From: Beta vulgaris subsp. vulgaris
Taxonomy: Eukaryota > Streptophyta > Magnoliopsida > Caryophyllales > Amaranthaceae
Assembly: GCF_026745355.1 (NCBI RefSeq)
Contig: NC_079210.1
Location: 18,756,618 to 18,820,617, forward strand
DNA: 64,000 bases
Direction: 5' to 3'
The notes beneath the pieces are model-generated. The model did not search any database and was not told the DNA's origin. It saw only the letters and a list, made by a program, of their open reading frames with translations. How positions within the stretch are numbered: the first letter of the stretch is position 1; the number at the start of each line of letters is the position of its first letter. Of this stretch, positions 1-12,081 are shown piece after piece. Position numbers and translations under genes: made by a program.

Positions 1-2948
1 GAAACAATGAAGTTGGATTTTTTGTACACGTAGTTCCCTATATTGAACTTCAAAAGTATTTTGCCCTAACTCTTTTCTCGAAATAAAATTAAGATTGATT
101 CTTGTGCCTAAGTTGGCATTTTTGTCATGCTCAACTGATTTCTCAAGTCCAAATGGGAAAAAAATGAAGTTGACTTTTTCTTACCAGTTGTGCCCGGCAT
201 AGAAGTTGAAGAGTGTTTTTGGCATAACTATTAATTAGCCCGAAATTTTTTTAAAATGATTCTTATGCGCAAAGTGGTTTTTTTCTTTCCATGCTCTTCA
301 GCTGTATAACATCGAAATGTGGAAAAATGAAGTTGGATTTTTCGTACACGTTGTACCCTACATTGAACGTGAAAAGTATTTTGCCCATAACCCTTATCTC
401 GTAAAGCATTTCTAATTGATTCTTGCGTCAAAAATTGCTTTTTTTTATGCGCAACAGATTACTTAAGTCCCAATGAAAAAAAAAAATTAAAGTCGGATTT
501 TTCGTACAAGTTTTGCCCTACATAGAAGGTGAAGGTTTTTTGGCATAACTCTTACCCTGAAAAAGATTTCTAAATGATTCTTCTGTCTAAAGTGGTTTTT
601 GTCCATGTTCCTCAGCTCTGTCACGTTAGAATGTGGAAAACATAAAGTTGGATTTCCGTACAAGTAGTGCCCTACATTGAAAGTGAAAAGTTTTTTGCCT
701 ATACCTCTTTTTTCGAAAAACATTTTTGATTTATTCTTGTGCCTAAAGTTTTATTTTTACATGCTCAACATATTGCTTAATTACGATTGAAATAGAAATG
801 AAATCTTGTTTTTCATACTTGTTTTACCTTCCGTAGAAGCTAAAAAGTATTTTTGATATATAACTTTTAGCCCGAAAAACATATTTAAACAATTTTTGTA
901 TCGGAATTGGTTTTTTTCCATGCTCCACAGCACCATCACGTCATAATGTAGAAATAACGAAGTCGGATTTTTCGTACAAGTGATACCCTACATTAAACGT
1001 GAAAAGTTTCGTACAGATAACTTTTATCTCGGAAAACTATTCCGATTGTTTCCTTCACCTAAAGTGGTAATTTTCTATGCTCAACAGATTCCTCAAATTC
1101 GAATGGGAAAAAAAATAAAGTTGGATTTTTCGTACAGTTGTGCCTTGCATGGAAGCTGAAAAGTGTTTTTGCCATAACTCTTAGCCTGAAAAAGATTTTA
1201 AATGATTCTTATGCATAAAGTGGTTTTCTTCCATGCTCTTCAGCTGTGTCACGTCATTATGTGGAAAAAATGAAGTTGGATTTTTTGTACACGACTTTCC
1301 CTACATTGAATGTGAAAAGTTTTTTTTTTCCCATAACTCTTATCGCTTAAGTACGATTGAGAAAAAAATGAAAACTTGATTTTTTGTACTAGTTTTACCA
1401 TCCCTAGAAGCTAAAAAGTGTATTTGACATAAATTTTAGCCTAAAAAACATATCTAAACATGTATTATGTCTGAAGTGGTTTTTTTGCATGCTCAACAGA
1501 TTACTTAATTACGATTGAGAAAAAAAAATGAAGTATTGATTTTTTGTACCATTTTTCGCTCCATAGAAGCTGAAAAGTGCTTTTGGCATAACTCTTAGCC
1601 CGAAATACACATCTAAACGGTTCTTGTTACAGAATTAATTTTTTCCATGCTCCACAGCATCGTTCTGACAGAATGTAGTAAAAAGTAAGTTTGATTTTTC
1701 GTTAAAGTAGTGCCCAACATTAAACGTGAAATGTTTTTTGCCCATAACTTTTATCTCGGAAAACAATTCTGATTGATTCTTTTACCTAAAGTGCCATTTT
1801 TCCATGCTCAACATATTCCTAAAACCTGAATGTAAAACGGCTAAGTCATATTTTTCTTACCAGTTGTGCGTTGCATAAAAGATGAAAAGTGTTTTTGCCA
1901 TAACTCTAAGCCAGAAAAAGATTTGGAAACGATTCTTGTGCCTAAAGTGGTTTTTTTCCATGTTCTCCAGCTCCGTCACGTCAGAATGTGGAAAAACGAT
2001 GTTAGATTTTTCGTACAGATAGTGCCTTAGATTGAACTTAAAAAGTATTTCGCCCATAATTCTTGTCTCGGAAAAAAATTCTGATTGAGTTTTGCGTTTA
2101 AAGTGGCATTTTTCCATATTCAATATATTGCTCAAGTTCAAATGGAAAAAAAATTAAAGTCGGATTTTTCGTAACACTTATACTCTACATAGAAAGGTGA
2201 AAATTGTTTTTGGCATAACTCTTAGCCCGAACAAGATTTCAAAGCAATTATTTTGCCTAAAGTGGGTTTTTTTCCATGCTTCTCGTCTCCATCATCTCAG
2301 AATGTAGAATAAATGAAGTTGGATTTTTCGTACACGTGTTGCCCTATCTTGAACGTGAAAAATATTTTTCCCGTAACTCTTATCTCGAAAAAATCCCTTA
2401 TGTTAATATAAGATCAATGACTTAAAATGAAAGGAAAAGCCAGATGCCAAAGAAACTATTAGACAAAATCCCATGAGAAGAAAAGAAAAAAGTGAAAATT
2501 TTCGCCGATTAATAGGAACGCCCTCATTTAATTTCTTCTCATTTGATTCTTGCGCCTGAATTGGCATTTTTCCATGCTCAACAGATTGCTCAATTCCGAA
2601 TGGGATAAAAATTAAGTCGATTTTTTTGCACCAGTTGTGCCCTGCATAGAAGGTGAAAAGTGTTTTTGGGATAACTCTTAGCCCGAAAAAGATTTCAAAA
2701 TGATTCTTGTGGCTAAAGTGGTTTTTTTCAATTATTCTCATCTTCGTCACTTCAACATGTAAAAAAAATTAAGTTGGAATTCGTACACGTAGAGCCCTAT
2801 ATTGAACATGAAAAGTATTTTCCCCATAACACTTATCTCGAATTTTTTTTTGATTGATTCTTGCGCCTAAATAGGCATTTTTCTATGCTCAACAGATTGC
2901 TCAAGTCCGAATTGATAAAACTGAAGTCGAACTTTTGTACCAATTGTG
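1..2948. repeat. Degenerate ~157-bp tandem satellite, left block
   Basis: AT-rich monomers recur about every 155-160 bp. Each opens with a variant of GTTGGATTTTTCGTAC or GTCGGATTTTTCGTACCAG, followed by 'ccctacattgaacgtg', 'cataactcttatctcgg', 'gattcttg' and 'ccatgctc' blocks. Monomer starts are near 11, 168, 329, 490, 645, 797, 959, 1118, 1271, 1366, 1526, 1685, 1842, 1998, 2155, 2315, 2615, 2773 and 2931. Two broad monomer types alternate, giving a dimer-like rhythm near 315 bp. Spacing breaks near 1345, where two monomers are fused, and near 2395-2540, where foreign sequence interrupts. The block reaches the window edge. Short open frames here come from a low density of stop codons and are not genes. 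Confidence 0.93.
2395..2540. other. ~146-bp non-satellite insert inside a monomer
   Basis: The satellite reads normally to 'tatctcgaaaaaat' near 2394 and resumes at 'atttgattcttgcgcc' near 2541. The sequence between has no counterpart in any other monomer here. No terminal repeats or clear target duplication are visible. A minus-strand frame is open across it, but I recognise no product. It could be filler DNA captured during break repair or an organellar fragment; I cannot tell which. Confidence 0.6.
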
Positions 2949-4806
2949 TGTAACACCCCCAAATTTCTCTCTTTTGGAAAACTTATTTTAATATAAAACT
3001 CCTTGAGAAATTTGAGAGTATTACCGCCACGTGATAACGTTAAAGGCTTTAATACTAACTACTAACTGAACTTTAAACTAATGCAGCGGAAATAATTGAA
3101 CTAACTTCTCTTTATTAATATAAACTTTATTGTACAACTATATAACCTTGGAAATAAAGAAAATAAAATAACAACTCCTTGACTAATTATGATTCCTCAC
3201 TAGCTCCCCAATATGAAGTATGCATCATATCAACCTGTAAATTCTGCTCACCAAAAGGGTCATCACAGGGACAAAGCCATAAAACAAAACAAAACAAAAC
3301 GCGTGTCAGTAAAAATACTGAGTACATGTATATGCGGAATATTAAACACTTCATTTAATTAAACTTTTGAAATATTTAATTTCAAAAAACCTTTCTGGAT
3401 ACTAGATAATACCTGTATAACATAACTTTTGAAATATTTAATTTCGAAAAACCTTTCTAGATACTTGATAATACTTGTATAATATAAAGTATATAACCTT
3501 GATAAAAATCCTTTTTTCCTTGCCTAGGTACCTTGCCTAAAGTGTGCACACCCCCCAAGTTTAGTATTCCTTACCGAGTCTATTACGAGGGGAACTACCT
3601 TGTCCACATGACTTATACAAAAAGTACATGGGTAAATAATATAATAGCTACCGTTCTTGGTAATAAATAACAAGCCGTGGCCTCTTTATAAATTGTGATC
3701 ATAAAAGATCATATAACTACTAAAAATCCTTTGGGAATAATCCTCCTTTAAAAAGAATAATAATTCTTAAAACTTAGCCATATAAAGGCATAAATAAAAT
3801 AACTTGCTCAAGGATTAACCTTTGAAAAATAATAATAGTTCAGAAACACTCCTTTTTAACTATTTAAACATGAATCAAAAGATCAAACTCCTTCTAAAAT
3901 ATTTGAATATAAATTTAAAGATCAAACGTTATAAATATATTAAACGAAAGACATAATTCAAAGTTCATAAATAAAATTTGTAAACATTCAAACATGTTCA
4001 TATAAAACAGGTTCAGTTCATAATAAAACTCATAAAAAGTATTTCAATCTAAAATATTTTCCTAAAAACATGATACTACACTTGCAAAACAATTATTAAA
4101 GATCTACAAATACACGCACCTTGAAAATTAATAACTACTAGGGAGAGAAAAGAAAGGTAGGCTAAGAGGGAGAGAGAGTTTAAACTTGAGAAAAGAGATT
4201 TATTTCTCAAATTTGGTGTGAAAAATATGATGGGTGGAGACCCCTATTTATACTAGTTGGAAAAGTAGAATCGACATAGGATTAGATTTAAGGAAATAGA
4301 TAAACTAAACTAGTTGGATATAACTAATATTTACGCTTATCCAACTAAGATTAGGAAAAAGATATAAATTATCTCATAATACATAATTATAGGTAAAATA
4401 ATTAAAAGATAAGAAAAAAAAGGAAAAATTAACAAAAGTTTATCACACGCTAAGTTTCTTAGCCGTGTGAGTTTAGTTCTAAAAAAATTTTCTTTTTCCT
4501 TTTTTTTTCTTTTTCTTTTCTTTTTCTTTTTATAAACCTTTTATTTTCTTTTCTTTTTACAAACCTTTTTGAAATTGTTTTTAAAATATTTATAATTTTA
4601 TTTTGAAACAACTACTAGAATGTAAAACTTAGGAAAGTTAGGCCCAAAATTCATTTGGGCTAAAATTCGTTTTAAATACCCAAAACCTTTCTCATAAAAG
4701 CCTTTTTAATAAATAATAAGCCTTTTTAGTAAATAAAACCTTTTTCAAAAACTAAAACTTTTATAAAAATATAAATAATAACTTGCTAAAAATAAGGAGT
4801 ATTACA
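2949..4806 (-). mobile_element. Solo LTR (1,858 bp) inserted in satellite
   Basis: A single segment starts TGTAACACCCCC and ends GGAGTATTACA, so it has TG...CA ends with a short TGTAA/TTACA inverted terminus. It is flanked by perfect 5-bp direct repeats TTGTG at 2944-2948 and 4807-4811. The satellite monomer is continuous once the segment and one repeat are removed. There is no coding domain, second LTR or primer site inside. This is the structure left by recombination between the two LTRs of a retrotransposon. The minus strand is inferred from a TATA box. The lineage is unknown, because no internal domain remains and this LTR does not match the others in the window. Confidence 0.85.
4245..4252 (-). 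promoter_or_regulatory. TATA box in solo LTR
   Basis: Read on the minus strand this is TATAAATA followed by GGGG, a good plant TATA context. It is the main basis for orienting the solo LTR. Confidence 0.5.
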
Positions 4807-6722
4807 TTGTGTCTTGCATAAAAGGTTAAAAGTGTTTTTTCCGCATAACTCTTAGCTCAAAAAAGATTTTTAAATGATTTTTTCGCCAGAATGTGGAAAA
4901 AAATGATGTTGGATTTTTCGTACATGTAGGGCCCTACATTGAACGTAAAAAGTACTTTGCCAATAACCCTTATTTCGGAAAACATTTTTGATTGATTCTT
5001 GCGCCAAAATTGGCATTTTTCAATGCTCAACATATTGCTCATGTCCGAATGGGAAAAAAAATAAAGTCGGATTTTTCGTACCACTTGTGCACTGCATAGA
5101 AGCTGAAAAGTGATTTTTGAATAACTCTTAGCCCAAAAATGAATTCTAAACGATTCTTGTGTCTAAAGTTGTTTTTTTTTTCATCCTCAACATATTTCTT
5201 AGGTATGATTGAGAACTAAATGAAATCTTGAGTTTTCGTACGAGTTTTGCCCTCCACATAAGCTGAAAATTATTTTTGGCATAACTCTTAGCCCGAAAAA
5301 CATATCTAAACGATTCTTGTGCCAAAATTGGTTTTTTTCCATGCTCCACAGCACCATCACGTCAAAATTTAGGAAAAACGATGTTAGATTTTTTGTACAA
5401 GTAGTTCCTTATATTAAACGTGCAATTTTTCAGCCCATAACTTTCATCTCGGAAAACAATTCTAATTGATTCTTTCACCTAAAGTGGCATTTTTCCATGC
5501 TCCACAGATTCCTCAAATCTGAATGGGAAAAACATTATGTCGGATTTTTCGTCCCATTTGTGCGCTGCACAGAAGATGAAAAATGTTTTTGCCATATCTT
5601 TTTCCCCGATTTTTTTTTTTAAATGATTTTTTTTTTCATAAAGTGGTTTATTTCCATGTTTTTCAGCTCTGTCACGTCAGGATGTGGAAAAAATGAAGTT
5701 GGATTTTTCGTACATGTAGTGCCCTACACTGAACGTGAAAACCATGTTCAATAGATTACTCAAGTCGAAATGGAAAAAACAGAAAGTCGAGTTTTTCCTA
5801 CCAGTTGTGTTCTACATAGAAGGTGAAAAGCGTTTTTAGCATAACTCTTAGTCCGAAAAAAATTTCAAAACGATTCTTGTGCCTAATGTGGTTTTTTCCA
5901 TGCTTCTCATCTCCATCACGTCCGAATGTGGTATAAATGAAGTTGGATTTTTCGTACACGTAGTGCCCTATATTGAACATTAAAAGTATTTTTCCCATAA
6001 CTCTTATTTCGAAAAAAATTTCTGAACTTACGCCTAAATTGGCATTTTTCCATGCTCAACAGATTGCTCATGTCCGAATATGATAAAAATGAAGTCAAAT
6101 TTTTCGTACTAGTTATGCCCTACATAGAAGGTGAAAATTGTTTTTGCTATAAGTCTTACCCTGAAAAAGATTTTTAAACATTTCTTTTGCGTAAAGTGGT
6201 TTGTTTCCATGCTCTTCAGCTCCGAAACGTCAAAATATGGAAAAACTAAAGTTGGATTTTTCGTACACGTAGTACCCTAAATTGAACGTGAAAAGTTTTT
6301 TACCTGTAACACTTATCTCGGAAAACATTTTGGATTGATTCTTGCGCATAAATTGAGATGTTTTCATGTTTAATACAATGCTCCAGTAAAAATAAGAAAA
6401 GAAAACAAATTTTTGGTACCAGTTATGCTCTACATAGAAGTTGAAAAGTGCTTTTGGCATAACTCTTTGCGCGAAAAAGATTTCAAAACGAATCTTGTGC
6501 CTAAAGTAGTTTTTCTTCCATGCTTCTCATCCTCGTCACGTCAGAATGTAGAAAAAATGAAGTTTGATTTTTCGTACACGTAGTGCCCTATATTGAACGT
6601 GTAAAGTATTTTGTCCATAACTATTATCTCGGATAACATTTCCTATTAATTCTTGCACCTAATTTGACATTTTTCGTACACATAGTGCCCTACATTGAAC
6701 ATGAAAAGTATTTTTCCCATAA
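4807..6722. repeat. Degenerate ~157-bp satellite, second block
   Basis: This continues the monomer cut by the solo LTR. Further monomers begin near 4907, 5072, 5225, 5380, 5537, 5694, 5783, 5939, 6093, 6250, 6408 and 6562. The 5694 monomer is truncated and joined to the next near 5740. The block ends at the left LTR of the gypsy element, which cuts a monomer at 'cccataa'. No genes are present. Confidence 0.93.
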
Positions 6723-6723
6723 A

Positions 6724-7318
6724 TGATGTGGAACTTGATGTTCCAAAGGGATATGGAGGTTTCTTGGTTAAAAGAAATGTTTATGGAATGTGTTTGAAGG
6801 TGTAGATGGATAGAATCTTGAAGGCAACGACTTCAGCTTTGGAACAAAGGCAACGACTTTGATCCACTAGTCACGCTAGTCTCTAAACTTTCTCTCAAGT
6901 ATTCTTAGCAATACTCTCAAGGATTATTATTTGATTGATCAACAACACACAATACAATACTCATTATCATCTCTAATACAATACATGCGCTTATATAGGA
7001 CGAGCCATGTACTAACAACCGACTTAACTACATTACAGCGGACTTTAACAACCGCCTAAACTACTTAACAACTTAATAAAACATACAAGAACCTTCTAGA
7101 GTAATTACATAACATACTACTACTCTATACCCACCCAAGTAATACAAGCATTACTTGGCCCATGTCCAAGTGACAACCCAGTTTCCAATACGTTGTAATC
7201 TCCCATATCGCATTCTTCTTTAGCTGACTGGACAGTGTTTAGCACTGTGTTTGGCACTGTCTTGTTACTAAACGCCTTACCACTTCTAGTACCACTTGGC
7301 GCCTCATGATCCGTATCA
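6724..7318 (-). repeat. Gypsy 3' LTR (left)
   Basis: This matches 12096-12691 along its whole length. Read on the minus strand it begins TGATACGGATC and ends in CCACATCA. A CTATATAAGCGC TATA element lies near 6990 on the minus strand. The polyprotein reading frame appears to run into this LTR. Confidence 0.93.
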
Positions 7319-7350
7319 TTCTCCCATTCTTTTAAAGAATTTGTCCCCAA
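7120..7350 (-). pseudogene. C-terminal tail of gypsy polyprotein, running into the 3' LTR
   Basis: A minus-strand frame of 76 codons starts just inside the internal region, crosses the polypurine tract and stays open for about 200 bp into the LTR. It contains a basic Ser/Gly/Arg/Lys stretch (SGTRSGKAF). The upstream integrase frame reaches this area in other frames through one or two small shifts. I infer that in the ancestral element the integrase C-terminus was encoded partly by the LTR. The corresponding stretch also exists in the 5' LTR near 12493-12690. It could be chance openness, so confidence is moderate. Confidence 0.45.
7319..7335 (-). promoter_or_regulatory. Polypurine tract of gypsy element
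   Basis: The minus strand reads AAAGAATGGGAGAA immediately before the LTR start TGATACGG. This is the expected place for plus-strand priming. Confidence 0.65.
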
Positions 7351-7398
7351 TTCTCATCAAGTACATAAGGAGATAAATCACTACATTAAAGGTAGAAC

Positions 7399-8424
7399 TT
7401 ACACCTCCATAAGAATCAGAAGTTCTAACTTGTAAGCATTATCACCAATACGTCCTAACACACGAAATGGACCATCTCCCTTGGCATGAATTTGTTTTTG
7501 CGCTACAGGAAACCTTTCCTTGGGTAGGTTGAGCCATACCAAATCTCCTACTTGAAACTCTTGCAATTTTCGGTGTTTATTAGCTTGTTGCTTGTAACGT
7601 TCATTCATTCTCTCAATTTGTAACTTACCCTCCTTACATGTCTTTATGAAAGATTGTTGTCGAGCTTGAGCATCAAAATTAACAAGATCTCCTCGTGGAA
7701 ACTCAACAAGATCAATAGGAACATGTGGATTAATCCCATACACAATTAGAAATGGAGATGAACCTGTTGTAGAGGAAGGTGCTCTATTATATGCAAACTC
7801 CACATGAGCCAAATGCACATCCCAATATTTTGTAGACTTACTCACCAACCCTCGTAGTAAAGTACCCAATGTTCGATTTGTGACTTCGGTTTCCCCATCT
7901 TTTTGTGGGTGATGTGAAGTACTAAATAGCAATTTAGTTCCCACAAGCTTCCAAAGAGTCTTCCAAAAGTAGCTAAGGAATTTAGTATCCCTATCCGACA
8001 CTATACTCTTGGGAATTCCATGAAGTCGTACCACTTCTTTATAGTGCAAATCTGCCACATTACTCGCATCATCAGTTTTATGGCACGGTATAAAATGAGC
8101 CATCTTGCTAAAACGATCAACCACTACCATGATTGAGTCCTTTTCCCTTAGTGTCCTTGGTAAGCCAACAATGATATCCATACTTACACTATCCCAAGGC
8201 ACACTAGGAACATGTAATGGAGTGTACAAACCTTTGTGGAAAGTACTCTTGGCTTTTTGGCATGTGGAACATCTCTCAATCACATGATGGACATCCTTAA
8301 GCATCTTAGGCCAATAGAAATGCTCACATAACAATTCATATGTCTTGTGTACCCCAAAATTTCTCGCAATACCTCCAGCATGCATTTCTCTTACCAATAA
8401 CTCACGCACACTAGACTTGGGCAT
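7399..8424 (-). pseudogene. Gypsy integrase domain
   Basis: The protein has an HH-CC zinc-binding region at about residues 14-60 (H...H, then CSTCQKAKS). The catalytic core follows, with Asp in SMDIIVG, Asp in VSDRDTKF and Glu in GETEVTNRTLG, the DDE pattern that joins element DNA to the host genome. A C-terminal stretch (QVGDLVWLNLPKERFP, then GDGPFRVLGRIGDNAYKLEL) follows. The frame is the same as the RT/RNase H segment upstream and is separated from it only by an in-frame stop at 8524-8526. The last residues run out of frame, so the true C-terminus is displaced towards the LTR. I see no chromodomain. Confidence 0.9.
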
Positions 8425-8523
8425 ACATAGACGATTCTCCTTGAATAAGAACCCATCTTGAACAACATAGGATCCTTTAGGAGTAGCAATTATCTCTTTG
8501 AAATCATCATCATTGCTATAGTG

Positions 8524-9669
8524 TTACTTGAGAATTTCAAACCCCAATAATTTAGCTTCCATGATTGACAAAAAATACCCTCTTCTTGACAATGCATCCG
8601 CTACAACATTCTCTTTGCCTTCTTTATACTTAGAAGCAAACGTGAATGATTGTAAAAATTCTACCCACTTAACATGTCTCACATTAAGTTTTTGTTGTCC
8701 ATGTATGTGCTTTAGACTCTCATGATCCGAGTGTAACACAAATGGCTTAGGTCGAAGGTAATGAGACCAATGCTCAAGTGCACGAATTATAGCATAGAAC
8801 TCCTTGTCATAAGTAGAATAATTAAGCTTAGCCCCATTCAATTTCTCACTAAAAAAGGCTATTGGACGTTTTTCTTGAAGAAGCACAACTCCTATTCCCA
8901 ATCCACTAGCATCTGTTTCAACCTCAAATAGCTTAGAGAAATCTGGTAATGCAAGAACTGTTGCATTACATAAGCTAGTCTTCAATTCTTCAAAAGCCCT
9001 CTTTGCATTGTTATTCCAAACAAACTCACCCTTCTTTGTAAGCTCCGTAAGAGGGGCTGCCATAGTACTAAAGTTTCGGATAAAACGCCTATAGAAGCTT
9101 GCCAATCCATGAAAACTCCTCACATCATGTGCATTCTTTGGTTCTGGCCAAGAAGAAATGGCTTCTACTTTAGAAGGATCAACATGTACCCCTTCACTTG
9201 AGACAATATACCCAAAGAAAAAAAGACTAGTAACCAAGAACGTACACTTTTCCATCTTGCCATATAATTGTTGTGTACGCAAAGCCTCAAAAACTTGTCT
9301 CAAATGACCAAAGTGCAACTCTCTTGTAGGACTATAAATCAAGATGTCGTCTAAATAAACAACAACAAATGAGTTAATAAAGGGACGTAATACCTCGTTC
9401 ATTAAACTCATGAAAGAACTTGGTGCATTGCATAGCCCAAAAGGCATAACCATCCATTCATATAACCCTTGCTTGGTTTTAAAAGCAGTTTTCCACTCAT
9501 CCCCTTCTCGAACCCTCATTTGATGGTATCCACTCCGCAAATCAATCTTGGAGAAGATTTTAGCACCATGTAACTCATCCAACATATCATCCAATCTAGG
9601 CATAGGGAACCTATACTTGATGGTGATGTTATTTATAGCTCTTATCCACACACATACACCAAGTACCAT
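8524..9669 (-). pseudogene. Gypsy reverse transcriptase and RNase H
   Basis: RT motifs appear in order: [25 protein letters not shown] (first catalytic Asp), [13 protein letters not shown], and [11 protein letters not shown] (the catalytic DD) near residue 105. An RNase H domain follows ([13 protein letters not shown], then [11 protein letters not shown]). These copy element RNA into DNA and remove the RNA strand. The segment begins after a frameshift relative to 9629-10111 and ends at an in-frame TAA. Beyond this the same frame continues through a linker (YVVQDGFLFKENRLC) into the integrase. Confidence 0.93.
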
Positions 9670-10111
9670 CTTTCTTTGGCACTAACAAAGTTGGGACAGC
9701 ACAAGGACTTTTACTTTCTCGCACATACCCTCGATCAATTAGCTCTTGGACTTGCCTTTGTAGCTCCTTAGATTCTTCAGGATTGCACCTATATGCAGCC
9801 TTATTTGGTAGGGTAGCTCCTGGAACCAAATCAATGGCATGCTCAATGCCTCTAATAGGTGGAAGTCCCGGTGGAAGATCATCCGGAAATACATCTTCAT
9901 ACTCCTTGAGAAGGATAGTTAAGGTAGGATCTTGTGGAGGATCTTTAGGTGTTGAAGCCTCCCTTATGTACAACACATATCCAACGCCACATTCTTCAAC
10001 CTCCCTCTCAAACTCAGCCCTTTTCAAGTAAAGACTTGACTTGTTTAAGTTTTTAGTTGGCGCCACCTTAGGGGGAAGTGGTTGCAATCTATAACGCCTC
10101 TTGCCAACCAT
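9629..10111 (-). pseudogene. Gypsy protease-RT linker and RT N-terminus
   Basis: The frame is the same as gag-protease, entered past an in-frame TAG at about 10175. It carries the region typical before chromovirus RT: LKEYEDVFPDDLPPGLPPIRGIEHAIDLVPGA, then [33 protein letters not shown]. The reading frame is lost at about 9640-9660, and the RT fingers and palm continue in the next frame. The unbroken homology across the break indicates a small indel. Confidence 0.88.
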
Positions 10112-10174
10112 AACTGAGTATATATTACTTTTTCCAGCATGATTAACATTCCTAGCCCATTGCCATGGTCTTCC

Positions 10175-11674
10175 CTACAAAATAGAACAAGCATCCATAG
10201 GTATAACATCGCACCACAATTCATCTTTGTAATCGCCAATAGAAAACGCTACAAGTGCTTGTTTCTTTACCTTAATTGGTGCATGATCATTAAGCCAATT
10301 CAAAGCATAAGGATTAGCATGTATTCTTGTAGGTAATTTGAGGGTATTCACCATTTTAGATGAAGCGGCATTTGCACAAGACCCACTGTCAATGATGAGA
10401 TTACATGCCCTCCCATTCACAAATGCTCTCGTATAGAACAAATTCTCCCTTTGCTCTTCTTCTTCCTTCAAGGGTTGAGACTCTACCCTTAGTACTCTAC
10501 TCAAAATTAAGGTATCCTTGTCTGGAGCAGCCTCTTGAAGTTCTTGATCATCCCATTTCTCCTCATCCTCAAAGTCAAACTCCCCCTCTTTACTTTCCTC
10601 CTCGTCCCCGTGGCACAGAGTAGGGCACAGAGTAGGGCACAACGTGTGACACTGTTCCTCCTCCTCCTTTTGTTGTGCAAGAAAGGCAACTAAGGTCCTA
10701 TGATCTTTAGGGGAAATAGTAACCTTTTGTGGACAATCACGTGAGATGTGACCAAAAGCTTCACATTTGGAGCACTGTTTCTTACCCAAAGCAGCTTGTT
10801 CCGGACTGATATAAACTTTTGGTTTCGGTTTAGGGTCAAATTTGGACAAGGTAGTTGATGATTGTGTAGGTTGGGTATAGGTAGGTTTATTCTTGTAGGA
10901 AGTAGAATAGGAACTACTAGCATAAGTTTTCTCCTTACCCTTATTCACCTCCCTTTCTTGCTTTTCAAACCTTTCGGCCAATCTAAGTACATCATCAAAG
11001 AAAATGTAGTTAGAAGTTTCTACCTTATTGGCTATGGAAGGTCTTAATCCAGTGATGAACCTCCCAATCTTCATTTTCTCTTTTTCATCTAATTCGCACA
11101 AAATATACAACTTCTCAAACTCCTTGGTATATTCAGCCACACTTTTTGTGTTTTGTCGAATTTGATTGAGTTTCAAGAATTGCTCTTGAAGATACTCACG
11201 TGGAATGAATCTTTTATTGATTTGTCTTTTCAATTCGGACCAAGTATCAATCCTAGGATCACCATCCCTAATCCTTTTGTTCCTCAAACTTTCGAACCAA
11301 ATACTAGCATACCTAGTAATCTTCAAGTGTGCTACCTTGAAAGCCTTATGTTCATCAAACCCCTTATAATCCATAAGCTTTTCAAATTAGCGAATCCATT
11401 CTTGAAGATCGTTAATATCTCCTTCACCAGTAAACTCCTTCAACTCCATGAGTTTGAAGTCCCTATCACTCTCCATAGGATTTCTTAATGGTGTTTCTCT
11501 ATTTCGACGCCCTCGCCCACCTTGTTCCTCCCAATTTCCAGTTAAAGATTCCACCCTTCTATTGGTGTTTTGTATGGATTCATTCATGGAGGTAAAGCTT
11601 GCATTGAAATCCCTCATCATATTCGCCATTAACTCCTGTAACTCCTCTCGTGATATAGGAGTTCCCATATTCAA
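10175..11674 (-). pseudogene. Gypsy gag and aspartic protease
   Basis: The ATG at 11674 opens a gag with a retrotransposon-gag capsid region (WFESLRNKRI, FIPREYLQEQFLKLNQIRQ, VAEYTKEFEKL). A CCHC zinc knuckle (CSKCEAFGHISRDC) and an acidic Glu-rich linker follow. The retroviral-type protease has its active site in LIIDSGSCANAAS. Gag packages the RNA; the protease matures the polyprotein. An in-frame stop near 11385 cuts the frame after about 95 codons, and a second stop near 10175 ends it before RT. The frame is unchanged across both, so these are point nonsense changes. The 400 bp between the primer site and the ATG holds only leader sequence. Confidence 0.9.
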
Positions 11675-12081
11675 GAAAGCTTCAAGTACTTACCCGAATC
11701 AAGAAACTTCGTAACTTCTTCAAAACTCGTCCAAACCTTATGAAATTTGGACACAATGTAGTCATATGTTGTACGGTTGTCCAGTTAAAATTTGGTAGCC
11801 AAATTTTTTGCCAAACGCTGGCAGTCTTCGTTTTAATATCCCTTTTTTTTATTCCAGTGATTTTTGCACACCTTCAAAGAATGATCTCGAAACTATATCA
11901 AAACTCCTCTAAATTTTGTGAAATTTTAACACAATAAACTAGACAAGATTTATTCAAATTTAGGATCACAAATATTCAAAAGATTCAACGTATGCTAGGA
12001 GTTCAAGGTCCTCCAAGTTACTGTAAATTCGAGAAGAATTCAGGCAGTAATAACAAGCGTCGCCCTGGGATCTTGGGCAAA

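Noticed and set aside
2395..2540. Plastid or mitochondrial gene fragment
   Set aside because: I could not match the open frame to any organelle protein I know; left as unknown.
231..6460. Many minus-strand open frames of 60-115 codons in the left satellite, with recurring protein words such as 'SVEHGKMP' and 'KTLFTFYVG'
   Set aside because: They recur because the satellite itself recurs every ~157 bp. They lack conserved starts or length, and shift frame between monomers.
10139..11714. Plus-strand frames across the gypsy gag
   Set aside because: Shadows of the minus-strand polyprotein; no domain.
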